Both the position numbers and the translations under genes were made by a program. DNA of 64,000 nt from Acanthaster planci (Eukaryota; Echinodermata; Asteroidea; Valvatida; Acanthasteridae): assembly GCF_001949145.1 (NCBI RefSeq), contig NW_019091413.1:940315-1004314 (forward strand), given 5' to 3'. This document shows positions 45,601-54,879 of the stretch, in pieces (position 1 is the stretch's first letter; every line of letters starts with the position of its first letter). The notes beneath the pieces are model-generated. The model was not told where the DNA came from, did no database searches, and saw only the letters and a program-made list of their open reading frames with translations.

Positions 45601-46939
45601 TCTCGCTTTTGGCTATTGCTAGGAGACCAGGCGGAGCTTGATTATCCGGTGCATTTGGTCCATCAGTACCAGAGCCAGGGACAGTGTCAACATTGGCAGC
45701 CACAACACTACCTGGTTGTGACATGCAAGTTGAGGTAGCCGTGACAGTGGTAGTGAGGGGGGAGCTAGTACTGATGGTGACGTTCACAGGGTACACATAG
45801 CTAACCGATGAAGCGGCAGAGGGAAATACAGATTGCAAGTATTCACTGGAAGGTGGTGTGTGTTTGAAGTTTAGCTGATGGCCGGGCTGCGATTTGATGG
45901 CAGTGGCTTCAAGGAAGGACAACAGGGGGCTTTTCTCCTTTCCCAGACCCTGTACAATAGCGGACTGGCCTTTACGGGCCATAATCTTTCTCTCCTCCTC
46001 ATTCAGCGTAAGTTTGTGTTCATTGCTGGCATGCGCAACAAAGGATTTGGCAAATCCAAAGGACAGTTTGCACAGGAAACACATGAGGATGGGCTTACCA
46101 TGGCCCTCCACAGCATTCTCACTGATGGAATGCGGCTCCTCCTCCCGTGGCTTGGTCTCTGAGCCTAGTTGGTCCTTTTGTTTGCTTGTTCTCACATCAT
46201 ACACGCGGAAGCTGTGCACTATTGGAGTGGCCAGTTGGCCCATGCTGAGCTGGGCCAGATTACCGATGGTCATGTAGGCAGGTACATGCAGGGAGTTCAC
46301 AATTCCCGGGAAGGCCGACATGTTGCCTGCATCCGTCAGAGGCTGCCGCACAACACTGGGTGGATCCTTGGACCCACACTGGGCATTTTCACTGTCAGAC
46401 AGCTCCGATCCGTCCACAAGGTAGGCGGACCCATCGGGCCTGTAAACTATCTCGCCCTCAAAATTCTCTATGTCACTTAGATCACTTTCATCTCCACTTA
46501 GCGACACAGCTGCTTCACTCTCACCAGCTGTATCGCACTCTTCAATATTCTCGTTCTGAGAGGAGAATTTGGAGGCTTTGCAATGATGCTCCATGTATGT
46601 TTGTAGACTGGTGAACTGCCCATGACATTCTGAGCATGCAACGTCCTCTGGTGGTCCGCTTCCCTTCTGTGGTCCATTTTCATGCTGGTGCTGCAATCCA
46701 CCCTCCTCAGATTTTGTGTCACCATTGACTTTAATGTCCCCACCATCCTCCGTGTCTGTGAGGTCTGCTCCGGCAGTCTTAAGATCGCTGCAAAGGGCCC
46801 TGTCCATCCCAAATGGCTGGATGTTGTTGTCCTTTAGCATACTGTTGGCTATCTTGGCATTCACCATCTGTCTGTCTTGCAGTGGTTGGTCAGGAAACTC
46901 CCCGATGTCGCCCATTGAGTTCTGCTCCACAGCCGTCAT
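36662..46939 (-). CDS. ZFHX3: ZFHX3/ZFHX4 (ATBF1, zfh-2) ortholog: giant zinc-finger homeobox transcription factor, single-exon coding frame
   Basis: A nuclear transcription factor family for neuronal, muscle and circadian differentiation, here 3425 residues against roughly 3600-3700 in vertebrate ZFHX3/4. About 27 C2H2-type fingers are seen: 102-120, 287-308, five at 595-770, four at 875-1045, two at 1125-1173, four at 1263-1391, three at 1505-1626, one each near 1757 and 1855, two at 2475-2596, one near 2743, one near 3031 and two at 3323-3387. Four homeodomains lie at about 2039-2098 (WFRNTLFKERQ), 2389-2448 (VWFQNARQKARK), 2674-2733 (VWFQNTRARERK) and 2954-3013 (VWFQNARAKDKK). Gln-rich (about 1668-1723 and 3086) and Ala-rich (about 2135-2165) tracts separate the modules. 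A GALDLSRKE motif near 1066 resembles a CtBP site. The first Met matches the family start, before the conserved first finger CSECHGQFTSLQTYMEHHC. No intron is needed anywhere in the frame. Confidence 0.98.
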   Translation of the reverse strand: MTAVEQNSMGDIGEFPDQPLQDRQMVNAKIANSMLKDNNIQPFGMDRALCSDLKTAGADLTDTEDGGDIKVNGDTKSEEGGLQHQHENGPQKGSGPPEDVACSECHGQFTSLQTYMEHHCKASKFSSQNENIEECDTAGESEAAVSLSGDESDLSDIENFEGEIVYRPDGSAYLVDGSELSDSENAQCGSKDPPSVVRQPLTDAGNMSAFPGIVNSLHVPAYMTIGNLAQLSMGQLATPIVHSFRVYDVRTSKQKDQLGSETKPREEEPHSISENAVEGHGKPILMCFLCKLSFGFAKSFVAHASNEHKLTLNEEERKIMARKGQSAIVQGLGKEKSPLLSFLEATAIKSQPGHQLNFKHTPPSSEYLQSVFPSAASSVSYVYPVNVTISTSSPLTTTVTATSTCMSQPGSVVAANVDTVPGSGTDGPNAPDNQAPPGLLAIAKSETDSAGPNENNVASPDNENNTEQEENKQSAEQSEILHKDHASPEQSQSTGTADGSLPVEKEACKLLTETTQETPSPSCPMKYLEPRKADVRQSPSPTTRSNCQTPHQQEAESPYPGSLAEESSSPRPSSRDTCTPSDCCTSSGKNSSSVECPKCDMVLGSSRSLGGHMTMMHSRNSCKTLKCPKCNWHYKYQQTLEAHMKEKHPESESKCPYCETNQTHPRLSRGETYTCGYKPYRCDICNYSTTTKGNLSIHMQSDKHLNNVQELQNGSDQLFMHTTKVGGEMPPTLSSSSTKAKPKHTWRCDVCDYETNVARNLRIHMTSEKHIHNMMAIQQNVSQMQREMQTNLTGFQPEESMYMYMAQNMLPIMAQGPEGMDMQSMMNYSYDPTAYAAMMGSMALGVAPGPDQTRMQEEQAMVSPDDLQNNEPLRLYQCSVCNKFSTDCLGELQQHISRDRSEPNEELWRIIIGDVQQCALCNYTTQVKANFQLHMKTDKHQQKLQLFNHIREGGKQNEWRLKYMNVGNPIQLRCNACDYYTYSTDKLHTHTHSSNYRHETSMKLFRHLQKINITINPESRTFHCPLCNYSTKAKLNLIQHVQSLQHIKNEEKLTKASPKEGMTADGALDLSRKERPSPTFTASTSRDKDKEHGEPEAKRPKLPQESSSSGRSRAESRSNPNTTQIYSCPYCKYSSIDQQRISAHVVSQHSIKPQAILRCPLCQEVCTNKINLEVHLMDTHSVSRECMQRLMLTSEWVMPTATNPPATTPPFIQGTNPAMEALAQAGLKPAPAESPAPPSVETVKMELQDKPARESPGPSSDTESTDLYRCQKCHLVFANIDQLYAHQDQSCPLTEQDTPGGPGFLCWKKGCNQYFKTASALQMHFKEIHAKRQQSASSERHMYKYRCTQCSLAFKTEEKLGNHMQYHLLRAATKCPVCQRMFRSVPALQNHIETSHQDLSNTELLQYYNSVSNGDMVPSSKLVEDSPSCGEVPNENEQVDPSQDDNQMEAESVDGTIDSSDAGKDDTGRQVETPNSQEVDSLSEDGSQDGNKYIDDGSYTDPVRKYKCHRCRLGFMRQSELSSHNKTMTHRKGDRSLTAFQLQRYWDPNRPYKCDVCKESFTQKNILLVHYNSVSHLHKLKQSLNEPTETEAAAETGDGKPYRCNLCKVAYSQATTLETHMRSVLHQSRAAKQEVQGTSTEREESTPEQSSSVENGELGSPKVPGYSTPQQQVQEMQAQQLQQAQAAQQMQLQMQQIQLHQLQQLQQAQLQHFLQQQGMTQIQSEAAQQLQAELALATLAGFPPGMMLQPGQVLPQPCVFSCNKCSSVFVSQEALTQHQQTQCRSVPSSENATTAATPPATPKPSIPEASINQHPRRTRTSQVQRKLLESYGFDLVQQFNEFAQGLPASIAQEDKFYCSECSKEFSSIFVYKAHLEELHKKVLTIKEIEMYSKKFKEELLENNIEDEKDKTEMDKQDREDKPGEKQLEQNGEVKEEPNTDGSTHTQISEDQHIAAQLAAVQYLQQTQQQGQMSASQAMPPPPPPQMLLPSAFPLSMMQSMQPLSSMQNFSMMQGITPTQASMPAMQAVQYVDPNYMQKSPKRARTRITDDQLKILRAYFDINNSPTEEQIAEMSQKSGLPHKVIKHWFRNTLFKERQRNKDSPYNFNNPPTTTLQDAEKSAQLKAKQEVAAAQAAALAAEQAAAACAAAAAAAAASAAASAAEAKRSSPAPISVNGGFSNSRKRSKGSGSYFSESDSSLSMSASTSIPVVSLPSACVAPPASVPFSTAALVAAPTTATAAHSSPPSAPSSACSSSPKPDTKKVDIKQESSQPEQQKSSTPPPADSDTHTASKNLPVKSEVHVKSEDSQKKSPVQRDRESIASVSSVNSVFTSEPQQGGVGGPVTTTSSPTTPTSTYSELASPILSPISPAPQSMPSATSPTQRCSGSGSKRSGRTRFTDYQVKVLQEFFENNAYPKDDDLDNMSRLLNLSPRVIVVWFQNARQKARKIFENQPLVDSGDSEGEGSSRYKRTPGMNYQCSKCLLVFQRFYELIRHQKLHCYKDEEGGNRSSSQVSPTRGPTCTSPMAKSTASSTSSVSSETVFTKSEEKVAKVEAEPKAESKPSSTMQENQGPVVHYQCEKCSLVFPHFDQWRDHQQVHMMNMGLFGSYLPQPYNMMYLPYPEAMNGVTPEQYLNYLSNKKANESPTKRKFSETSDDIVGPSTSESPADNGDQPKDKRLRTTISPAQLDVLYAKYREDSNPTRRMLDMISKEVGLKKRVVQVWFQNTRARERKGQFRLSGLNQMCKCPFCRALFKSKSALEAHIRTRHFEQQITNSQMEAILAQMPECEDTGMLSPQFDSTTGNNPYSTSPSLSQDGEHAVNLSSSHKERRKGEELIVISDDSSSQDGADNANESGNSDESGTKPRVRNNSGHDSEGSRRELPKQWEGTPSRSGSESSQLQMDEDNKESDMLSPTSSMVGEDFYENTLSEAGSMDRSEDSFSNLDEGERMRMREANKRYRTQMSQLQLKVLKHCFADYRTPTMHECELLGQEVGLPKRVVQVWFQNARAKDKKSKTVVTKQFGMIGPSSDGTPEMCKLCGVKYSMSMSVRDHVFTELHIRSVKKHVGQEIEKDSEDSARFLSLQQKVHGQQSQQQQQQQSLPASQQFLPAAAAAAAAHAMMPAALNPVTAAQIQTIQAMHAAQIISPQMASQQMAAVAAAAGMLPGSSGGSSKQEGRKELGIGQESKDEEQASQQAAAAQQQAAAAAMLAQQLNIPTSRTDQALMSYLYGNMPPYYSQMQMMYPFYTGGQEAAMMAAYEQSMQAASMLPQMAHMYGANPLAAAQLQSKSTESAVPKSSASKEQQESTSFPGDKDRLILRPKSSTNRYLCKKCEKVFTDRDSVTSHQVTACYPGQVVNTEETVEKLPSNRFLCLACPREVLITEEDVNKHLQSGGHERNAALRRASGSGSSKKSHSSKHHRHHQSKH

Positions 46940-47005
46940 GATGCATCAGGGTTGGATGCGTACACAGGATCCAAGATATCTTTACACCTTATTCCTTTCC
47001 ATTGT
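46940..47005 (-). other. ZFHX3: 5' UTR part of the ZFHX coding exon, with splice acceptor at its upstream edge
   Basis: Read on the minus strand, a pyrimidine tract (TTTCCCTTTTTTTTCTTAT) and TTTGTTAACAG end at 47006, the expected form of an acceptor, so the exon begins at 47005. The 66-base leader has a seven-codon uORF counting its stop (ATG at 47002, stop 46984-46982). A second upstream ATG at 46946 opens an 18-codon frame overlapping the main start out of frame. The main ATG has A at -3. Confidence 0.7.
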
Positions 47006-50000
47006 CTGTTAACAAATATAAGAAAAAAAGGGAAATATTTAATAATTTGAAGCTCTTCCTTTAACTTTGAAACCTTGCTCTTCGACTGGCCACTGAACAA
47101 CACACAAATGCTAATTAACGTATTTTGGAGGGAAGCCAGGCTAACTAGCTGTGGTATCAAAATTCAATTGTGGATAGACAAGCAGAACAAACCGGTTCCA
47201 ATGGCTGCAGTATTATACTACATGCATACAATGTACGCGAGACTTCCAAAAGTGAGTGAATTTTCCATATTACACAGTGCATAATTCAATCTGGGATGGA
47301 TACTACGTAAGAGAAGTTATCACTATCAACTGGCACTACAAACAGGTCACTCATAACTGCATATCATCAACATAATACTGCAGTTCTGTGACATTTGAAA
47401 GTGTCCATTACTGTATGATACATACCACTTTCCCCTACTGCAATTATGCATAAATTTGCCTTAAAAAAAGAACACAGCACCTTTTAGATCACCCACTTCA
47501 TTTTTTTCTGTATCAATCTGCACAACACAGAACAACATAAATGTGCCAAATTTCACAGAAGATCGCACACAGATTTTCCATTCTACAAATGGGGATGAAT
47601 GTAGGAAGTATAAGAAAGGAAACACTTGTCCAAAGTTTCTCCTGTCTGGACACAAGCAGCTACACCTTTTCACCATTTGCTACCCTAATCTCTCAAGTAG
47701 TCAGGTGTGCAGCTTGGACTTTGACAAAAACGAGGAAATTCCAATCTTAACAAGACTTTGTACAGTGGTTTTCGATTTTCAACAGCAAGAGTGTGAAGTG
47801 AAAAATGAGGAAATCAGGTGATCCGAGGAAAGTTGCATGCCTGAGAAGTGTATCTGATCATTCCATTCTCAAAGCAACCCAACACCCTGCCCCTACAACC
47901 GAATGAAGAAGGGTAGCAGCCAGTGTTACCTCCCTCAGTGAATAGGTTATCATGGTCAGATAGATACATGTACAGTACATGATCCCAAGTCCACATAGGC
48001 CTTATGACATTCAGAACATATTCAACCCGGTTTGAAGTTAAATTTATTCCGCAGTTCATTTGGTGCCATGCACAAAGGGGTCATTTGACATTTATGGCCT
48101 TGCAAATTGCGCGCAAACCTGCATCACGCCTCTCCTAATTTGGGAAATCTGCATTTACCTGCATTAAGCCCAGACAAATGCTATGCACATGTAAAGTGCA
48201 AATAACATTTTGAAGTCTACACATTTTACCGGCAAGTATGCAAATGAGTGATGTTTTTGCCATTTCACATGGGCATGAAGTTTCTAACACACCAAAAAGA
48301 TTCAGTCACTTGAAAATATGTGGGTGCTTCAGACGGATTGCTGAGCTCCATTAGTAAGATTTAGAATGCCCTTTTTATTATTCTCTTCAGTCCACCTCTT
48401 TTAGTTTGCATTCATTTATTCCACGTCTGGGAATTTGATGTCACATTCAAGACATACTTTGTCATTCATCTGGTACATCCCTTCTTTAGTTCTGCGTTCA
48501 AATGCCAACTTTAGTAAAGGGTGTTGAACCCTTTGCTTGAAAACCCACAAAAATTACATGAACTAGACACGGTAAGGCTTCATGTTCAACTTCCAACACT
48601 GAGCATTCAATAACTTTTTCTCCCTTAATTTTTGTGATTAAGTCCAATTTTGAGACTGAAGGCTGTAAGCAATCATTTTTTTGAATGAATAATAAGAAAA
48701 AAAAATTAACTAGGTCTGAGGTATAGGACAGCCGATTCTCCTGACTGTTTCAGTAACGGCCAAGAATCACAATTCTTCCAGCTTCACTACTTTGAACAGT
48801 AGCATCAATCTGTAATCAACACATAGTATGGCAGGTCAAAAACTGGTTCCGGCTCTATAAATAAACTGAGTTACATGATGGAAGCTGCCTGGCAAAGAGA
48901 AGACTTGCAACTGCATGAGAAGGTAAAAGAAAAAAAACCCATAACTGTGTTTCTAAAACTCATTGATAATCATCTGACCTGGAATGGGGGGGGGTTCACT
49001 GCATTTGGTACTAACAAGACAAAATTGATTCATTTAACAGATAAATTACAGGTAAGCTTGACAAGTCGGACACGGCCCCCTGTGGAATGAAAATGAGGAG
49101 GAGGGAGGAGACTTGCTGCCCGATCACAGAAAAGACGAAAGACCAGGCTCTAGGGGGGGGGAAGGGAGCCGGAGGATCGTTTGGGCCAAAATGACTGAGA
49201 ATGTATTTGTGTTAAACCAATAATGACTACAGTGGGGAAACGTGATGGCTATCTATCTTACACAATGACAAACTTCTCGAGAAGGAGAATGTAAAATTAT
49301 ATGGTTTGGGACAAGTGGGAAAACACAGGAAAAAATTCATGAATCAGGATAAGTGGACTGATTCAGAGATCCATTTCTGCAAAAAAATGAGTAGCAATGA
49401 AAGAGTATGTAGGCCTGTTAGGTGAGCATGACTAAGGACAAGTTTTCAAGGGCAAACAGCATTTGGCCTTTTATCAGTCTGTGGTCAAGTCAATGATGCA
49501 CCTCTCTAATGAAATGAACAAGACTGCAAAACAAGTTCCCCCTTAACCTTTTTTCCTTCTTCTACAGTACTTCTCCCTTCCTCCCTTGAAGTCATGGTAG
49601 CCTAGGCGACGCACACATGTTGTGAATGGGCAACAGGCAATTATCCCGACAAAAATCAATGCAAAGTCACTTGTGAGACCCGCAAGTGGAGGCACACCTG
49701 TAGCCCTCTAGTGCTGAACAGGGCCGACAGCCCTGACATGGGTGCAGAACCCTTGACGGAGATAACACACATACACAGCATGCACTTGCTATGGACAAAG
49801 TAAGGCCTCCTGAAAAGAAAGGACTACCCCACGTCCTTTCTCAATGCTCAAGCATTGCCGATCATTGAGCAGATTTGTGCTAGGTTCTTACATAGTTTCG
49901 CAGATCAATTGGGGCCAGCTGTTTTACCGTCCTTTAGAGAAAAAAACTTACACACTCAAGAAAACAAAAACAATCCATCCAAACAATCTTCATGATAAAA

Positions 50001-53000
50001 GAAATCTAAATAAAATTTGGACACACTGAGCCACTTAAGGAGTTTATACTGCTCAGCTTCAATGATATTCTTATTATAACTGTAAAACAATCAACACATT
50101 CTGGCAGAAATCACAACACTAGTAAACCAGTTTAAGAACTAATTATACCATATCTATGTAGAATAACATTCACATGTGCTTGTACTTTATGCTCTTCTCT
50201 GTACCCCCCTCCACCCCCCCAAAAGTCTTAAAATCCTGTCTTTTGTCAAAACAAAGTCCCCAGTGCATTTCATCAAACTCTCCCCAGGGTTTTTCTCTAT
50301 TTTATTTCTTCTTCCTGGGTTGTTGGAGTAGAGTGATATGTCAACATCAAACAAAGGTATCAAGCCTGATATTTTTTCCCTGGACAGGAATTTCAGACAT
50401 TTCTCCTCTCACATTAATCCTTCATGGTCCCCATCCCTGGAGTAGCATTACTCAGAAACAGGTGCGGGCTTTCAAATGATGAGTTATTGAATGCAATGAG
50501 GAGGGTCAAAGTGGACCGCAAGACAACTGGGGTGAATAGAAAAAGGGAGAGGGGGAGTTGACAAACAACTCCTATACATAACTAGAAGACTGAATGGACA
50601 ACCATTTGACACTGACTTTTGATTTGGATTGTTGTGGAACACCTACCCCAAAGAAGTGGAACAATTCCAGTCAAGCTTAAATACAGTATAAGTAACTTCG
50701 GCCAGAGGACATGTACAGTGTGATTTCAACCTCTGACATCAATCCAGCATAAGTAATGTAGTTACATGCACAGAAAATTTGCCTTTAGAGTGTGGCTTTT
50801 TGTATCTATCCGACTACTTTAAATATAGAAACATGAAAGTGTTCCACAAAGGCATGTCAGACATTTAAAATGAGATCAGATTTTTGACTAACGTTTAGTC
50901 AGCTTTGCAAAGGGCAAGGCAGACCAGCGGTGGGGCTTTGTTTGAAGATAACCAGTTTGATAGGAAATAATGACTGGACAGACTGGGTTGAACTTTGCCA
51001 GACAATGAGTCTCCTTTGCCTATTCCCTCATTTGATTTATTATCATTTTCAATAAAACTTCATACCAGGTGACAAGGTGACACAGCATATCTCTGCACTG
51101 TGTAATTGTCATTAAGTTTCAACAACATTCCGTGCACGTACCCCCCACTCCCATCCCAAATTGCAACAAAGTGCCCCCTTAAGACAAAAAAATGCCAAGG
51201 CCCAAAAGGTTCTTGTACCAAAAAACATTGTTTATATTAAATAACTGCCAAGTTATTTGGGTGTTTATAGATGCTGATTTGCTTAGACCTTGGAGGCTAA
51301 GTGTATAAGGCTATTTTGATGTCAGCTTTAAGGGCACAAGGAAACTTTCTTGCTAGAAGAATAAAGAATAGGAGTTTACAGAACATGAACTGTCAGCATT
51401 TCATCTTCAATAATGCCATAAACAAGCCATAGATCACTTTGCCTTCAGGGTCTTCAAACAATTCATTAAAAGTGAGGTGGTTAAGTGGAACCCATCAGTA
51501 CTGTGCCTTCCTGCAAACAATGTTCATGTATATGTCCTCACAGAGCAGAATCCACAAAGAAGTTCTGAACTCTGACTGAAAGAATCTTTAGCACTGGGAA
51601 AGATAAAGATCTATCACTGAGTCAGCAACAAATGAGCCAGGAATTTGAAACAGGGTGTCTGGCTTATGTTGCAGGCTCCCCTCATCAATTACACCACTGC
51701 TCCTCTCAGACACAACAAGTTCTTAATAAATGTCTGGCTCCCCCAGCTAATGATAGGAGAACCACATGTGTAAATGATCAGAGGGCAATGGTGCATTCAG
51801 GGCGGCCTCACCCACCAAGGTTAAAGGAACATTGGCTACACTCATTTGAGGAAATGGGGGAATGGGCAAAGTAATGACATAGCCCCTATTCAAAGGAGTG
51901 TGTGGTAAACTAAATTTGACACTATGGAGCCGATAACAATGCTCTGAGAAATTTTCCGAAAACCAATAAAACAAAATTAGCAGGTACATCAGCAGAAAGT
52001 TGAATAATGGACAGAACACAGAAATAATCTCATAGTTATCACCTTCAATACCCTGCCTCAAGAAAGGCCCATGTTTTAGCATGTTTTTCAGAATGCACAC
52101 TTAGCACACCACTAATTTTCAGACAGACTACTCTACCATTTTAACAGTGCAACAGTGGACCACATTCTGGGCCTGAACCCATGCTTACCCTTAGCAAGAA
52201 CAATGTCCATGTCCTGCTTGTTGCTTTCAGCACCAAGTATTCACTGGTACTAAATCAGGTCCCAACAAAATCAGACTCGTTACGATCTGTATTTGTTCTC
52301 AAAGGCATTCTGCATTTCTCTCTATTTTTTCTTTTTACTGGTAACTGATTTCCATGACAATGAAATTCCACAAGTCTGAAGCCATGAATAGACCTTTCGT
52401 CCTTGAAAGCCAGATTATACAAATACACTGCCTTCATTACACAAATCATACATACATCCACTTCATAAAACACCTTCCTTTTCCCTCCGAACTTAGGGAG
52501 TTAATATCAACATTTACTGAACCATGGCCACAATCACCTGCTTTATTTCTTCTCAATGGACAAAAACATCTGAGCATGCCCGCTGACCCTGACAAAGGTG
52601 TGCTTTTTAAAGTTTTTATGCAGTCTTTAAAAATACATGTAATCATTGACTGTCTTGTGCCAGTAAGTTCATATAAAAAGCAAACACAGATACTTGTATG
52701 GCAAGCATATCACACGTTTTAGACAGTACATGTATATTTGATTTGCACATGATGAATGTAAACACACATTCATGTACAGCACACACACATTAATCGCTCA
52801 CAAGCATGAACAACATTTCCATGCATGCTGTTTTAGTTCCATCAAGAGGCTGAATGTCCGCCTGCATGCAGGCCGACACCATGGGCATCACAAAGGGAGG
52901 GGGGAGAAGGGTGCCTGCCCACTCCCCCTAAAAGGAGAACAATAAAGTGGTAAAACAAACTGAAAAAGAGAAAAAAGAAATGATAACAAAGAGAAAAAGA

Positions 53001-54129
53001 GAAAAGGGGATAAAAATCACTAACTTGCTTGAAAAAGAACAGAAAACTGGAAACTAACCCGCATCCACTGTTCATCAGTTTGTTGATGAGTGTTGTCCTC
53101 TGCTGGGAAATTCCCCCCCCCCTGACATGCTGGAAGAAAATGCTTGCCGTGCCCCCCCCCCAAAAAAATAAAATTCTGGCTACACCCATGCCCTACACAT
53201 TGTGTATGTCCATCCACTACAGATTTAACCTTTCTTACAAGAATAGCTTTATAATTCACATTCACTGTTGGAACTCACTTCGAACTTGGCAGCCCTTCAG
53301 CAATGCAGGTTCAAAAACCTACAAACCCACTTTGTCTGATCTCATGAAATCTTTATGTTGATTTTGATGCCTTGGATGCAAACACCTCAGCTCAGGCAGG
53401 TCATTCTCTACTGAGGGCCCAGCCTGATTACTGCATGTAAAGCACCAGAATATTGAAGCTTCAAGGCAGCTACATGGTATTAGGGCTGTCTTTCCCCCCA
53501 AAGCAAATTTCAACTCCCCCCTTCTTTTTTGCATCACCCAAAGTGGGAAACTGTTCAAGATTCATGACACTTGGAAGACAGGGCATCGCAGGAGCTGATC
53601 CCTTCCCAATGATGGCCCTAATCCCAATTGGATTAACTTTGCCAAATACACTTGGAATACAATCAAAGATGGCCCACAAGCCAAGGACGAGAAAACAGCA
53701 ACTGTTGTTGGGATTTTAGATTTTTTGAAGCCTACCATCCTTCAATGCATATTTCCAGCATTTAACAGGTTGAATCATGGCTGAATAGACTGGAAAAAAA
53801 TACATCTTATAAAATGCTTTCCTGAATTTCTTTTTCTTTTAATTTATAATTAGCTTTCAACTGCAGATATTTCTGGTATACCAGAATGTCGCTTGCATAC
53901 AGGACACTTTTCCAATTATCAACAGTACAGATGTGGGCCCCGCACAACACAAACATGTTGGAGACACTGAGTTTTGCACAGAACTAGATGTTAACAGGTG
54001 ACAAGTATCCATATGCCCACTTTGCATTTGTGATTGTCATCTCCATGCCTTTCCACTTTTTTCCCACATCCTTGTTTGTGCATGGGTGTATGTACGTATG
54101 TATCGGATTAACACGTGCTGCCAACTAAC
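47006..54129 (-). other. Presumed 5' intron of the ZFHX gene; no coding exon recognised
   Basis: It follows from the acceptor at 47006 that at least one 5' UTR exon lies further right. This stretch is AT-rich with homopolymer runs and one G-tract repeat (52879-53190). No frame has recognisable protein or paired splice sites. Confidence 0.5.
52879..53190 (-). mobile_element. Dispersed G-tract element, GTGTAGCCAG type
   Basis: On the minus strand it starts CATGGGTGTAGCCAGAAT followed by long G runs. It ends with a C-rich segment and TTTGTGATGCCCATGG, so short CATGGG-type ends face each other. I recall repeats beginning (T)GGGYGTAGCCAGGATTT plus G runs as common in marine invertebrate genomes, but no library could be searched. 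The interior includes a GAGAAAAAG-type purine-rich tract. Confidence 0.6.
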
Positions 54130-54600
54130 CTTTAGATGCGCCAAATGTGTTATCCTGAATTATTCAATTATGCAGTCGCTGCATCCCGCTTAATTAGCAC
54201 CGACCCAATTTTTACTGGCTATGACCCATTTTGTTCAGGTCGTTGGTATTCACCGGAAAACACGAACCATACATGAACCATTGTCTTTTTGTATGGATGT
54301 GACAGAACCAATTAATACTACTCATCGCCAACGAAAAGCTCTGGCTGTTTTTTTCCTTTTTTTGCACCCCATTATTTTGCAGGTTTCATCTCTTCTCATT
54401 ACGCCCACACACTGCATAATCAGCACCTTGGGCAGAGAAGGAAATGCACACATAAACAAAATTCTGGAAATTAATCAAGCCTGCTTTATTGAATTATATT
54501 TCCTTTTTAATGAATGCCGGCAGGAGTAATTTTGATAGTTCCGCAGCAACTCACAATTTATATGAGGTTTCCTGTCATGACTACATATCCTGATGCACCT
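54130..54600. promoter_or_regulatory. Candidate conserved non-coding element A upstream of ZFHX
   Basis: Non-repetitive, non-coding block with clustered homeodomain-core motifs (GCTTAATTAGCACC, GAAATTAATCAAGCC, AGTAATTTTGATAG) and CATTACGCCC. It lies in the presumed ZFHX 5' intron. The call rests on texture only. Confidence 0.3.
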
Positions 54601-54879
54601 ATATCTTTTTATTCTCCACGCACACACACAAAACTGTAGTATTTTATTTTGACCTAGATGCCTAGCAAAATATACAAACAGTAACCTAAAAATATGGTTA
54701 ATGGTGTTAGCTTCAGAACTGTTCGGGCTTTAACATAAAGCTGTTGGAACAGCTGAAATTGGCCAGCATTATGAAAAAAAGTCTCTCAAAGCTAAGACAA
54801 AATAAAAGCCAACAAAGAGATTTTGTGAAACAAACTGCCACATAAGGGGTAGAGGAAAAAAAGAGAGAAAATTCCTGTA

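Noticed and set aside
36776-46812. Many frames on the + strand and in other frames across the ZFHX coding region (for example 41734-42258 and 42767-43240)
   Set aside because: Antisense or frame-shifted shadows of a very long genuine coding frame.
52842-53265. Glycine/phenylalanine-rich minus-strand frames
   Set aside because: Translations of G and T homopolymers within a dispersed G-tract repeat, not a gene.
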